In this document: in pieces, positions 1 through 7,137 of the stretch
How positions within the stretch are numbered: position 1 is the stretch's first letter
Layout of the letters: each line of letters starts with the position of its first letter
Source of the DNA: a virus
Virus record (IMG/VR): IMGVR_UViG_3300045146_000121
Location: 1-34,574 of that record
Strand: one strand, 5' to 3'
Length of the DNA: 34,574 nt
The notes under the pieces: model-generated
What the model saw: only the letters and a program-made list of their open reading frames with translations
Told to the model about the DNA's origin: nothing
Databases searched by the model: none
Translations under genes and position numbers: made by a program

Positions 1-868
1 TCTTGTACCTATGCTATTAAAAATTGAATCCGAGACGAACACAATAATAGATAATGTAGTCTTCGTATTCGATATTGGCAAATCAGAATATCGCCTAGGT
101 ATGTGGCATCAATATAAAGCTGGTAGAAGTTATTCATCAGTCCCAGACAATTTCAAAGAAATCTATGAGACTGTACTACCAGAAATGTGTGGGTACTACG
201 GGATTAATCCATTTCCTATTATGGGAGTTGAGGCTGATGACCTAGCTGGGATTCTAACAAATAAAATAAATGATGATATTGTATTATTATCTGGCGACCA
301 AGATTGGTATCAGTTAGTATTCAGAAAAGATAATGTACGTATCTTTGATCTTAAGAAATACCGTTTACTAGATGCAGAAGCTGTGGCAGAACTCACAGGA
401 TGTGTATCAGAATCACAATTCTTAATTAAGAAATGTATTGTTGGTGACGCTGGTGATCATATTATAGGAGTACCGTCTATTGGTAATGTCAAATTTAAAC
501 TTTGGGCAGACAAGCATTTCCATAATACTGATCTAGAGTACTTAAAAACTGAGTTTTTGTCACTATGCAGTAGTACAAAAGTTGATAAAACGCATAGTAA
601 ATACGCTAGTGTAGGGATAACAACATGTGAGCAACTTCTAGATTTTAACCTTAAGTTAGGTACTATTATGAAAGACTTATCTCTTCTTTCTAAATTACAG
701 AAAGAAGCTGTTAAACATTTCTATTCAAAAGTTGGTACTTATGTAATTAATATAGATAAGATCCATAAGATTACTGAAGAGTACTCCAAAGATTATAAAG
801 GTCCTTTTGGTCAACAACATACGGTAAACCCTACAACTATTTCTTATTTTACAGGTGACTATAAATGA
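1..868 (+). CDS. FEN-1-like 5'-3' exonuclease (RNase H / flap nuclease), 5' end outside window
   Basis: Structure-specific nuclease of the T4 RNase H / T5 D15 / PolI 5'-nuclease family, expected to remove RNA primers and flaps at phage replication forks. Counting from the first ATG (base 11), the family signatures are: an arginine/lysine arch-like stretch (WHQYKAGR, residues 32-39), EADD (74-77), SGDQDW (94-99) and the helix-hairpin-helix metal site GDAGDHIIGVPSIG (from 145). These carry most of the expected metal-binding acidic residues. The N-terminal strand with the first catalytic Asp (about 35-40 residues in T4 RNase H) is missing, and the frame is open to base 2 with no stop, so the real start lies upstream of the window and the ATG at 11 is internal. 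The stop overlaps the next ATG by 4 bases. Function is well supported by motifs; exact orthology to T4 rnh is inferred. Confidence 0.88.
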   Translation, partial: LVPMLLKIESETNTIIDNVVFVFDIGKSEYRLGMWHQYKAGRSYSSVPDNFKEIYETVLPEMCGYYGINPFPIMGVEADDLAGILTNKINDDIVLLSGDQDWYQLVFRKDNVRIFDLKKYRLLDAEAVAELTGCVSESQFLIKKCIVGDAGDHIIGVPSIGNVKFKLWADKHFHNTDLEYLKTEFLSLCSSTKVDKTHSKYASVGITTCEQLLDFNLKLGTIMKDLSLLSKLQKEAVKHFYSKVGTYVINIDKIHKITEEYSKDYKGPFGQQHTVNPTTISYFTGDYK

Positions 869-1275
869 TTAGTTCTGAAGATTACTTAAATAGACTTGCA
901 TCGTCTATAGCTCCTTACATTCAAGAATTGTATGAGTGTACGATGATAGAGGCTAAGACAATCGCAAAGATAATGTATACCGCAATGACACGACAAACTG
1001 TGGTTGAAGGATCTACAAAAACTCCTATGGGATCTGTTGCATTAGTTATTGCTCCTAAATATAGGTACCCACTTAGGTTTAGGTTATTAACCAGCAGACC
1101 AATTATTTCACAATTAAATAACGGTGCGTTATTATCACCAACAACATTAGAGGCTACTCTAGCACCAGAGCACTTTGCTGTAATATCAGCTTTACAGAAG
1201 AAAGCTGTAATAGAAAGGGAGGCATTTCTTGATTCGCTTCAAAAAGATACAAGTCCAGAATTACAAAGCGATTGA
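865..1275 (+). CDS. Small unknown protein (136 aa) in replication/recombination operon
   Basis: Not recognised. It overlaps the preceding nuclease gene by 4 bases (ATGA) and the following gp46-like gene by 47, so all three are translationally linked. The N-terminal half is predicted helical. The middle, around residues 46-85, is strand-like and basic, with the pattern TPMG-x(16)-FRLLTSRPI. This faintly recalls the arm/beta region of HU/IHF-like proteins (a TPLG turn followed by a strand ending in FRPS), but the match is too weak for an assignment. No signal peptide or membrane segment is seen. A role in DNA binding or as a cofactor of the neighbouring nucleases is a guess from position only. 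Confidence 0.7.
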   Translation: MISSEDYLNRLASSIAPYIQELYECTMIEAKTIAKIMYTAMTRQTVVEGSTKTPMGSVALVIAPKYRYPLRFRLLTSRPIISQLNNGALLSPTTLEATLAPEHFAVISALQKKAVIEREAFLDSLQKDTSPELQSD

Positions 1276-2824
1276 GTACGCTGAATTAGATTTTCTATCT
1301 GGTGTGTACAAAGTAATTGGTGTTAATAATGACTCAACTTACACTTCTAATGGTGCTGGAAAAAGCACGATATTACAAGCATTAGTACTAGGTCTTTACA
1401 ATAAAGATTTTACAGGAGCACCATTAGACACCTTATCTAATAGGTTTACAGGTAAACCATACAGTATCTTAATAACTATGGATGCATTCTTAGATGGTAA
1501 ATTTAGAGAAGTAACCGTGCTAAACCCAGCGGGCGCTGCTAGAATGACATTAAGAATAGACGGTGTATTGGAAGCGCAAGGTGCTGTGGTAGTGTTACCA
1601 AAGATAGAAAGTATGCTAGGGATGGGATATGCGACATTCAAGCTAACCCATTACATCACGTCATCTACCATAACCAATCTTACACAGAATTTAAGTCAAC
1701 CAACTATATTTAATGATATTCTCCATATAGTTGAATTACAAGAGCTTGATAAAAGATTATTATCAATATCTAAAACAGTTAATGAATCTTTAGATAACGC
1801 AAATGATATGCTAAAGACATTCACTCAGCATAGTAAAGTAACGGATTTACAGGCTAAGTACAATCTACCAGAGATTACAAAAGATTTAGAATCTGCGATA
1901 AATACACTAGAACTTGTACAAGCTAAATACGCCGAGAAAACTTCACCATTAAAAGCAACAATATCCACTTTGAAAAATGAGATACTGAAACTTGACGACA
2001 CTATATCTCAAACAAAAACGTCATTACGACACGGTGTGTGTTCATTGTGTAAATCTATATTGGTATCTAACGATGCTCTAAATGACCTAAACACTGCGCT
2101 ACAAGATGCGGAGAGTATGAAGTCAGTAAAAGAACAAGAACTTCATGAAGCAAATAGCCAGTTATTGAGCATAGATCGTAAATTTGAATCGGCTAATATG
2201 GATGCATTGAACTCGGTGGCATTACTAAAACAAGATTTAAAAACAGCAGAAGAACTTCTGAATATCGACATAGATATCGTAGAAGATCCGTCTGGACTAA
2301 TACAGGAACTCAACAAACAGGTATCTTTTATCTCTACTGCCCGTAAAGAAATAAAAAGTGGCAAGGTAATAAAGAATATACTAGAGCAATTTTTTAATAT
2401 TGTGTCTATAAAATTACATGATTACTCTGAGCTGATTCAGCTAAATCATTTTGATATTTCATTATCAAGTGATAAATTAGGTATGTCAATAGATATTCAA
2501 CAGAATGGTATTTCAGTACCTATTGAATTATTGTCAAATGGTGAGAAAACTAGACTATCCCTACTAATACTAGTATCTATGTTAGATGCTATGAAAGTAG
2601 TATCAGAGTCTGAGACAAACGTAGTAGTATTTGATGAATCATCATCTTCATTAGACGCTTCTGGAGCAGATGAAATGATGCGATTATTCTCCTATCTTAA
2701 GCATATGGGACAATCTGTATTTCTAGTAACACATGGGTCAGAACTAGATATGATACCTTACGATTATCAGTTAACAGTCACTAAGGATAATGGTAAATCT
2801 TATATTACCGTACAGGAGTTATAA
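1229..2824 (+). CDS. 46: Rad50/SbcC-like recombination endonuclease subunit (T4 gp46 type)
   Basis: ATPase subunit of the Mre11-Rad50/SbcCD complex, which resects DNA ends for recombination-dependent replication. Motifs: Walker A NGAGKST (residues 41-47); central coiled coil with a zinc-hook-like C-S-L-C (C271/C274); ABC signature LSNGEK (435-440); Walker B VVVFDES (465-471) with the catalytic Glu; then the D-loop-like SLDASG and a switch His (VTHGSE). At 531 aa it matches T4 gp46 (about 560) and is much shorter than bacterial SbcC. The start is TTG at 1229. It is chosen because AGGGAGG lies just upstream (1217-1222) and the protein starts exactly at the conserved first strand. It overlaps the upstream gene by 47 bases and ends TAATG with the next gene. 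Its partner gp47-like gene lies about 1.7 kb downstream, separated by three genes. Confidence 0.93.
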   Translation: MIRFKKIQVQNYKAIEYAELDFLSGVYKVIGVNNDSTYTSNGAGKSTILQALVLGLYNKDFTGAPLDTLSNRFTGKPYSILITMDAFLDGKFREVTVLNPAGAARMTLRIDGVLEAQGAVVVLPKIESMLGMGYATFKLTHYITSSTITNLTQNLSQPTIFNDILHIVELQELDKRLLSISKTVNESLDNANDMLKTFTQHSKVTDLQAKYNLPEITKDLESAINTLELVQAKYAEKTSPLKATISTLKNEILKLDDTISQTKTSLRHGVCSLCKSILVSNDALNDLNTALQDAESMKSVKEQELHEANSQLLSIDRKFESANMDALNSVALLKQDLKTAEELLNIDIDIVEDPSGLIQELNKQVSFISTARKEIKSGKVIKNILEQFFNIVSIKLHDYSELIQLNHFDISLSSDKLGMSIDIQQNGISVPIELLSNGEKTRLSLLILVSMLDAMKVVSESETNVVVFDESSSSLDASGADEMMRLFSYLKHMGQSVFLVTHGSELDMIPYDYQLTVTKDNGKSYITVQEL

Positions 2825-3501
2825 TGGAAGAAATTGCGTCTAGGTTATCTTTATTACCAAGTCTTTCTAAATCTCATAGAATAGAATTATTGTTTACTTT
2901 AGCAGTAAATTCTAAAGAGTTCATAGAACTTCTAGCATTAACCCATATGAGTAGCACTAGAAAAGCCATAAACCATGCTAGAAGCCACGATAATAGTGTT
3001 AAGCTAGGTTTACCTTCTGGTAAACTTTTAACACGTCTAGAGCATTTACTACAACATAGTAAACAAATACTATTATCTAGTGCGGAGTACATGATAGTTT
3101 TTACATTGGCAAGCGATGAGTATATTACTCAATCAATGCGAGAGCAATTAAAACATCATTTAAGCTATACACCAGTACTTGTTAAACCAGAAAAAGTACT
3201 GGTATCAAAATGTAAGATATGTGGGTATCCATGCAATGGTATTCTATGTCTATCATGTGGAAGAAAGAACATAGAGTTTACTAAATTTCGTAGAGAACAC
3301 TTCGTTGTACCAGTAAACTATCTAAATTACAATATCAGAAACGATATAGATTTAGAATCTTACTTTAATTATCGATATAAAGATTGGGATATTACTAAGT
3401 ATAAGTCTACTGTATCTTTCAAATTAGTGAGTGATTTATATAATTCTGATAGAGAAGATTATCAATTACCATTTCCAGATTATCAAATTGCTATAGTTTA
3501 A
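2824..3501 (+). CDS. Zinc-ribbon protein of unknown function (225 aa)
   Basis: Not recognised as a known family. The start codon overlaps the gp46-like stop by one base (TAATG), so the two are probably co-translated. The N-terminal ~115 residues look helical. They are followed by a compact cysteine cluster C130-x2-C133-x3-C137-x4-C142-x2-C145, ending GRK, typical of a zinc ribbon or rubredoxin knuckle. The C-terminal part is Tyr/Asp-rich (YFNYRYKDWD). The arrangement of an N-terminal helical segment before a Cys4 knuckle loosely recalls RecR, but the spacing is wrong and no Toprim motif is visible. A DNA-binding accessory role in recombination or replication is plausible from context only. 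Confidence 0.75.
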   Translation: MEEIASRLSLLPSLSKSHRIELLFTLAVNSKEFIELLALTHMSSTRKAINHARSHDNSVKLGLPSGKLLTRLEHLLQHSKQILLSSAEYMIVFTLASDEYITQSMREQLKHHLSYTPVLVKPEKVLVSKCKICGYPCNGILCLSCGRKNIEFTKFRREHFVVPVNYLNYNIRNDIDLESYFNYRYKDWDITKYKSTVSFKLVSDLYNSDREDYQLPFPDYQIAIV

Positions 3502-3519
3502 GCTAACTTTAAGCAAACT

Positions 3520-3530
3520 TATGGTATAAT
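3520..3530 (+). promoter_or_regulatory. Extended -10 promoter (TGGTATAAT)
   Basis: In the 143-base gap before the ssDNA-binding protein gene, a perfect TATAAT at 3525-3530 is preceded by TG one base away (3522-3523), an extended -10 element. No convincing TTGACA is found 17 bases upstream, where the sequence reads GCTAAC. This is the only sizeable gap on the + strand and lies before the most highly expressed type of replication gene, so a host-sigma70 promoter here makes sense. The transcription start would be near 3537. Confidence 0.6.
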
Positions 3531-3621
3531 GTGTACATACAAGAGGAGATTAGATGAAGTAGAAAATAATAAGATACTGGCAGAACACAATAAGTTGATC
3601 AATCGATCTGTAAGAAATTAA
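3529..3621 (+). CDS. Possible 30-aa leader peptide frame
   Basis: An ATG at 3529 opens a 30-codon frame ending TAA at 3621, giving an amphipathic, charged peptide (RLDEVENNK... NKLINRSVRN). It fills most of the gap before the ssDNA-binding protein gene. However, the ATG overlaps the TATAAT box and has no Shine-Dalgarno. The good ribosome site AAGAGGAG (3541-3547) instead precedes ATG AAG TAG at 3554-3562, a minimal two-codon ORF in another frame. After that AAG a -1 slip would enter the 30-aa frame. Alternatively the region is an untranslated leader or a decayed gene. Low confidence. Confidence 0.25.
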   Translation: MCTYKRRLDEVENNKILAEHNKLINRSVRN

Positions 3622-3644
3622 ATAGAAATAAGGAAAAATAACCA

Positions 3645-4226
3645 ATGGCAAAAGCACAAACTAAAGCACCAAGTAATAAACTAGGACAAATCGTAACACC
3701 AATCGGATCAGCACTATTCGTATCGTGTCCTAATGCATCAGCATTTGACGAGAACAAACAAGAGGCAACTATTGTATTGTCGGCTGAAGACTACGCGGTA
3801 TTTAAACGTGATCTAGACGCGCTTATTAAAGATTACGATGGTAAACTTGTTGTAGATCCTGATAAAATGACAATGCCAGTTAAACCAGCAGAAGATGCTG
3901 ATGGCAATCCTACTGGTGAGTACATGATCAAAGCTAAAACAGCTATGAAATACCCAGCGCGTCTATATAACGCTAAAGGTGGTTCATTTAATCCACCAGC
4001 TGGATTCCAAGTTGCTAATCGTTCAAAAATTCGTCTACAAGTATCGGCTGAATTGATTTCTACTAATATGTTTAAAGGTCTTGTATTACGTCTAAACGCA
4101 GTACAAATTATTTCATCTACGCCTTGGGCTGGTAATTCACCATTCGGAGCGACAGACGGAGACTTCACTGGCTCTGATGTTGTTGACGGTGGCGATGATC
4201 AAGGTCAAGACGACGACTGGGTATAA
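3645..4226 (+). CDS. gp2.5-like single-stranded DNA-binding protein
   Basis: Probable ssDNA-binding protein coating single strands at the fork and recruiting replisome partners through its tail. It has 193 residues. The N-terminal part starts with TPIGSALFVSCPNAS, followed by alternating strands and short helices (ATIVLSAEDYAVFKRDLDAL) as in phage OB-fold SSBs of the T7 gp2.5 group. The C-terminal ~20 residues are strongly acidic, ending DDDWV, the partner-binding tail typical of SSBs with a terminal aromatic. The SD AAGGA lies 9 bases before the ATG. It has its own upstream promoter candidate (3520-3530), in keeping with high dosage. It is not clearly a T4 gp32: no zinc site is present. Family assignment rests on layout and tail and is not certain. 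Confidence 0.72.
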   Translation: MAKAQTKAPSNKLGQIVTPIGSALFVSCPNASAFDENKQEATIVLSAEDYAVFKRDLDALIKDYDGKLVVDPDKMTMPVKPAEDADGNPTGEYMIKAKTAMKYPARLYNAKGGSFNPPAGFQVANRSKIRLQVSAELISTNMFKGLVLRLNAVQIISSTPWAGNSPFGATDGDFTGSDVVDGGDDQGQDDDWV

Positions 4227-4227
4227 T

Positions 4228-4518
4228 ATGATTAGAATATTCGTAGACCTAGGGTTTACGTTTATTCGTCAACCCATAAAGTTAGCTATCTCAGATAAAT
4301 TCAAAGTCGAATTTGTTGATAATGAACAATTATCTGATATAGTTATTACCAGTACCAATCCCCCTAATAAACCCACCCTGCTATTGACAGATGACATATG
4401 CAATCTCTATGAAAAAGAGAATGTATTTGATATATGCCCAATACCTTCTGATGTTTCAGAAATGGAAACCCTTCTACTTAAATTAGGGAGACTTATAGAT
4501 GTTGTTAGCAGTAGGTGA
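4228..4518 (+). CDS. Small unknown protein (96 aa)
   Basis: Not recognised. The ATG at 4228 follows the SSB stop by one base. The same frame is open further upstream inside the SSB gene but shows no better start. The alternation of strands and helices (MIRIFVDLGF, DIVITSTNP, PTLLLTDDI, FDICPIPSDVSEMETLLLKLGRLI) gives a beta-alpha rhythm like a degenerate response-regulator receiver fold, ending in a KPF-like 'P-x-P-S-D'. No phosphorylatable Asp triad is evident, so this is a fold impression only. It overlaps the start of the gp47-like gene by 20 bases, which suggests translational coupling with the nuclease. Confidence 0.65.
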   Translation: MIRIFVDLGFTFIRQPIKLAISDKFKVEFVDNEQLSDIVITSTNPPNKPTLLLTDDICNLYEKENVFDICPIPSDVSEMETLLLKLGRLIDVVSSR

Positions 4519-5440
4519 TCTTCATATTAAATCTAAACATGATTTAGAGTTTGAATCCACTAGACTTAATATGCTAGTGGATATTCTCTTAGAATACCAA
4601 GGTACGTTAGTATTAGTTGGTGATGTATTTGATTCCAACAATCCTTCTTGGGAAGATATTAAATTATTCTACGATTTCACAGATAGATTATCGAAGCAAT
4701 TTGATATATTAATTATCAGTGGAAATCATGATTTTAAAATCTTTAACTACTTACCACAAAATAATTTTAAAGTATTCTTAGAGCCTACTACAATTGATAA
4801 TATGACGTTTGTTCCTTGGAATAACTTAGAAATGTATCTAGCCTCTCAATCAATGAAAAAAGATTTTCATGGTGATATACTATTTACTCATGCCAGATGT
4901 ACTATTGAACCATTCATTAAAGAGGAAGTTGATTTTTCATTGATGTCATCTTTATTCAATACAGTTATTCTAGGTGATATACATATGCCGCATAGTCCAT
5001 ATCCAAACATCTTTTATACCTCAGAACCCTCACAGATACACTATAAATCTTACAGTTCTGGCAATACTGGATTTATCATATTAGATAACGGGATAGTAAC
5101 TAGGCGTACTACCGAATTACCTTACAGGACTAGACTAGAAGTTGTTGGTGTGGATAAAGCCTTGTCATTATTGACAGAACTACCAACTATTAATAGGTAT
5201 AAAATTACTGTAGAGGATACTATTGCTAACTTACAAAAGTTAAAAAAGTATAACACTCGTCATGTTAAATTTGAACCAAAGCCACTAATAGAATTACAAA
5301 TAAGTAAAACTGAAGACCTTAAACAAGTCATTGACGGAAAACTATCAATTGAAGAAATGTTATTTGACTATGTAAAATCAACATACAAATTTGATTTTAC
5401 TACAGTTCAGACAATAAATAGGTTATTAAATAATGGTTAA
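4499..5440 (+). CDS. 47: Mre11/SbcD-like nuclease subunit (T4 gp47 type)
   Basis: Metallophosphoesterase nuclease that pairs with the gp46-like ATPase to process DNA ends. All calcineurin-type metal motifs are present in order: GDLHIKS (D7, H9), GDVFD (D42), GNHD (75-78), THAR (H131) and GDIH (159-162). The 313-aa length fits T4 gp47 (339). The C-terminal ~110 residues form the capping and ATPase-binding portion. The ATG at 4499 has GGGAG (4485-4489) upstream. The gene overlaps the preceding small gene by 20 bases and the following GIY-YIG-like gene by 8. The separation of the two subunits by a zinc-ribbon protein, SSB and a small gene is unlike the near-adjacent T4 arrangement. Confidence 0.92.
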   Translation: MLLAVGDLHIKSKHDLEFESTRLNMLVDILLEYQGTLVLVGDVFDSNNPSWEDIKLFYDFTDRLSKQFDILIISGNHDFKIFNYLPQNNFKVFLEPTTIDNMTFVPWNNLEMYLASQSMKKDFHGDILFTHARCTIEPFIKEEVDFSLMSSLFNTVILGDIHMPHSPYPNIFYTSEPSQIHYKSYSSGNTGFIILDNGIVTRRTTELPYRTRLEVVGVDKALSLLTELPTINRYKITVEDTIANLQKLKKYNTRHVKFEPKPLIELQISKTEDLKQVIDGKLSIEEMLFDYVKSTYKFDFTTVQTINRLLNNG

Positions 5441-5825
5441 TTGGTCATATAACGATACTTTAGTTACTTCAGCACCAGAGACTGCAAAAGCATTCGTCTA
5501 TTACATGGAGTTTGAAGATGGTACAAAGTACATAGGTAAGAAAAACTTACAATCAATCCGTAAGAAAAAGATAGAAGGTAAAGTTAGAAAACAAAAAGTA
5601 GTTACCGAAAGTAATTGGAAGAATTATACTAGTTCCAGTTCAGAGGTCAAACAGAAAATAAAAGCTGGTCATAAACTAGTTAAAAGAGAAATATTGTGCT
5701 GGTGTTATACATTAGGTGAGGCATCATACAAAGAAGCAGAATTACAATTTAAGCATGGTGTACTTTTATCAGATACTTGGTTAAACCGTTGGATCTACGT
5801 AAAAGTATACAAATCGAACATATAA
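5433..5825 (+). CDS. GIY-YIG-like putative endonuclease (130 aa)
   Basis: Small basic protein with the core of a GIY-YIG nuclease: F-V-Y-Y (21-24) in the GIY position, then YIGKKNL (33-39), a Lys/Arg-rich helix (RKKKIEGKVRKQK), the SNWKNYTSSS block, and later a conserved-looking Glu-containing helix (EASYKEAELQF). Stand-alone proteins of this layout occur in many tailed phages, often next to recombination nucleases. Their role is not settled: DNA degradation, junction processing or free-standing homing have all been proposed. Catalytic function here is inferred from the motif pair. It overlaps the gp47-like stop by 8 bases, so it is part of the same operon rather than an isolated homing insertion. 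Confidence 0.68.
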   Translation: MVNWSYNDTLVTSAPETAKAFVYYMEFEDGTKYIGKKNLQSIRKKKIEGKVRKQKVVTESNWKNYTSSSSEVKQKIKAGHKLVKREILCWCYTLGEASYKEAELQFKHGVLLSDTWLNRWIYVKVYKSNI

Positions 5826-5846
5826 GATACAAACAGGGAGCGAATA

Positions 5847-7118
5847 GTGAGTCAAGTAGAGAAATTAGTAGAAGCGTTGGAAGAGAAATATAAGATTGAT
5901 ATCAGCGCATTCCTAGAACTATACCAAAGTGGATATCCTAGAGAGGATATCGCTTCTGAGTTACATTGTGGAGAATGGTGTGTGCGCGCCGTAGCCACAG
6001 CACTGAATCTCCGTATGGCTAAGAAATTTAGAAATCATGATTACACATTATATCTATCCAGATACTCTGATGAGGCTGACTCATTAATCGTTAATGATTT
6101 AGCTACAGCATTAGATGATCTAGACCAGTTATCTAGAGATTTGGTAGCTAAAGAGAAGAATCTATTATTAGCTAAGTCAGAAGTTGCGAAGTATCGTAGA
6201 GTTCTTAGACAAGAAGCTAAGCAAGACGCAGTTAACGACATGATAGCAGACGCAGTAAATAAATTGGCAGATGATGATAAACCATCTTGTGTATTAAACT
6301 ACATGGCAGTGCCGTCTGATAAATTTGCTGGGCATATCCAATTTATGTTATTGAGTGACTTACATTTTGAATCGGTAGTTTCAGAGGGTGACGTTGGTAA
6401 AGTAAACACATACACTTGGGAGATTGCTGAACAGCGTCTAGCTAAAGTATTCGAGTCGATGCTAAACGCCCACAGAGGAGAACGCTCTTGTGTTATCATG
6501 GGTGGTGGAGACTTTCTGGATGGCTTGATCCATAACTCATTAGAGACATCAAGCAAACCATTAGGAAAAGCTGTAACAGATCTAGCCATGTTATTAGCTG
6601 GATATTTGAAAGGTTTATCGGAGATTTATGATACTGTGTATGTTCCTGTGGTTAGTGGTAATCATGAGCGTCTAACTGACTTTAAAAGATCGCATAATCA
6701 AGGTTATGGCTTTGCGTATATGCTTTATGAAATGTTAACGGCTCTAGTAGCGGATAAAACTAACATACGTGTTGAGATTAGTACTACTGGTTATTTAGCT
6801 TTTGGTGTAGGTACTAAAGTAGTAGGATTAACTCATGGTGATTTTATTAAAGGACCTACTAATGATGTTAAAATACTCAAGTATAAAGAGGCATTCAGGC
6901 AAGTTACTGGGTATACGCCTAACCATATCTTTTCTGGGCATACTCATCAGCCTGAGGTTAAGTTATTTGGGAACAATGATTACTATATCGTATCAGGAAG
7001 TTTAATAGGAGCTAACGCATATAGCGTTACTAATGGAATGACTAATGTGGACTGGAGTCAACCTATAGGAGCATTTACACCAGATGGTGCTGTAGATTAT
7101 GTGAAGTTTGTTGGATAA
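5847..7118 (+). CDS. Metallophosphoesterase with N-terminal helix-turn-helix-like region
   Basis: Second calcineurin-like phosphoesterase in this operon, not closely similar to the gp47-like one. Metal motifs: SDLHFES (D171, H173), GGGDFLDG (219-226, D222), GNHE (271-274), THGDF (H330) and SGHTHQPE (H365, H367). The first ~60 residues (YQSGYPREDIASELHCGEWCVRAVATAL) read as a helix-turn-helix. Residues ~85-145 are a charged helix, probably a coiled coil. It could be a site-specific DNA phosphodiesterase or nuclease; the substrate is unknown. The start is GTG at 5847 with AGGGAG (5835-5840) upstream. It is the last gene of the + strand block, and its stop lies in the terminator stem. Confidence 0.85.
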   Translation: MSQVEKLVEALEEKYKIDISAFLELYQSGYPREDIASELHCGEWCVRAVATALNLRMAKKFRNHDYTLYLSRYSDEADSLIVNDLATALDDLDQLSRDLVAKEKNLLLAKSEVAKYRRVLRQEAKQDAVNDMIADAVNKLADDDKPSCVLNYMAVPSDKFAGHIQFMLLSDLHFESVVSEGDVGKVNTYTWEIAEQRLAKVFESMLNAHRGERSCVIMGGGDFLDGLIHNSLETSSKPLGKAVTDLAMLLAGYLKGLSEIYDTVYVPVVSGNHERLTDFKRSHNQGYGFAYMLYEMLTALVADKTNIRVEISTTGYLAFGVGTKVVGLTHGDFIKGPTNDVKILKYKEAFRQVTGYTPNHIFSGHTHQPEVKLFGNNDYYIVSGSLIGANAYSVTNGMTNVDWSQPIGAFTPDGAVDYVKFVG

Positions 7119-7136
7119 TCGGGAAGCCCCGATTAT
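7115..7136. terminator. Bidirectional terminator hairpin between convergent gene blocks
   Basis: A perfect 9-bp inverted repeat (ATAATCGGG / CCCGATTAT) with a 4-base AAGC loop. It sits between the stop of the + strand phosphoesterase (TAA at 7116-7118, inside the stem) and the stop of the - strand fibre gene (7138-7140). Neither side has a long U tract, so termination may be weak or act by blocking read-through from either direction. Confidence 0.65.
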
Positions 7137-7137
7137 A

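Noticed and set aside
2824-3501. RecR-like recombination mediator
   Set aside because: Cys knuckle follows a helical region, but the spacing is too long and no Toprim motif is visible.
5433-5825. Homing endonuclease of a mobile intron
   Set aside because: Neighbouring genes are uninterrupted and the gene overlaps the gp47-like stop; no intron-like sequence around it.
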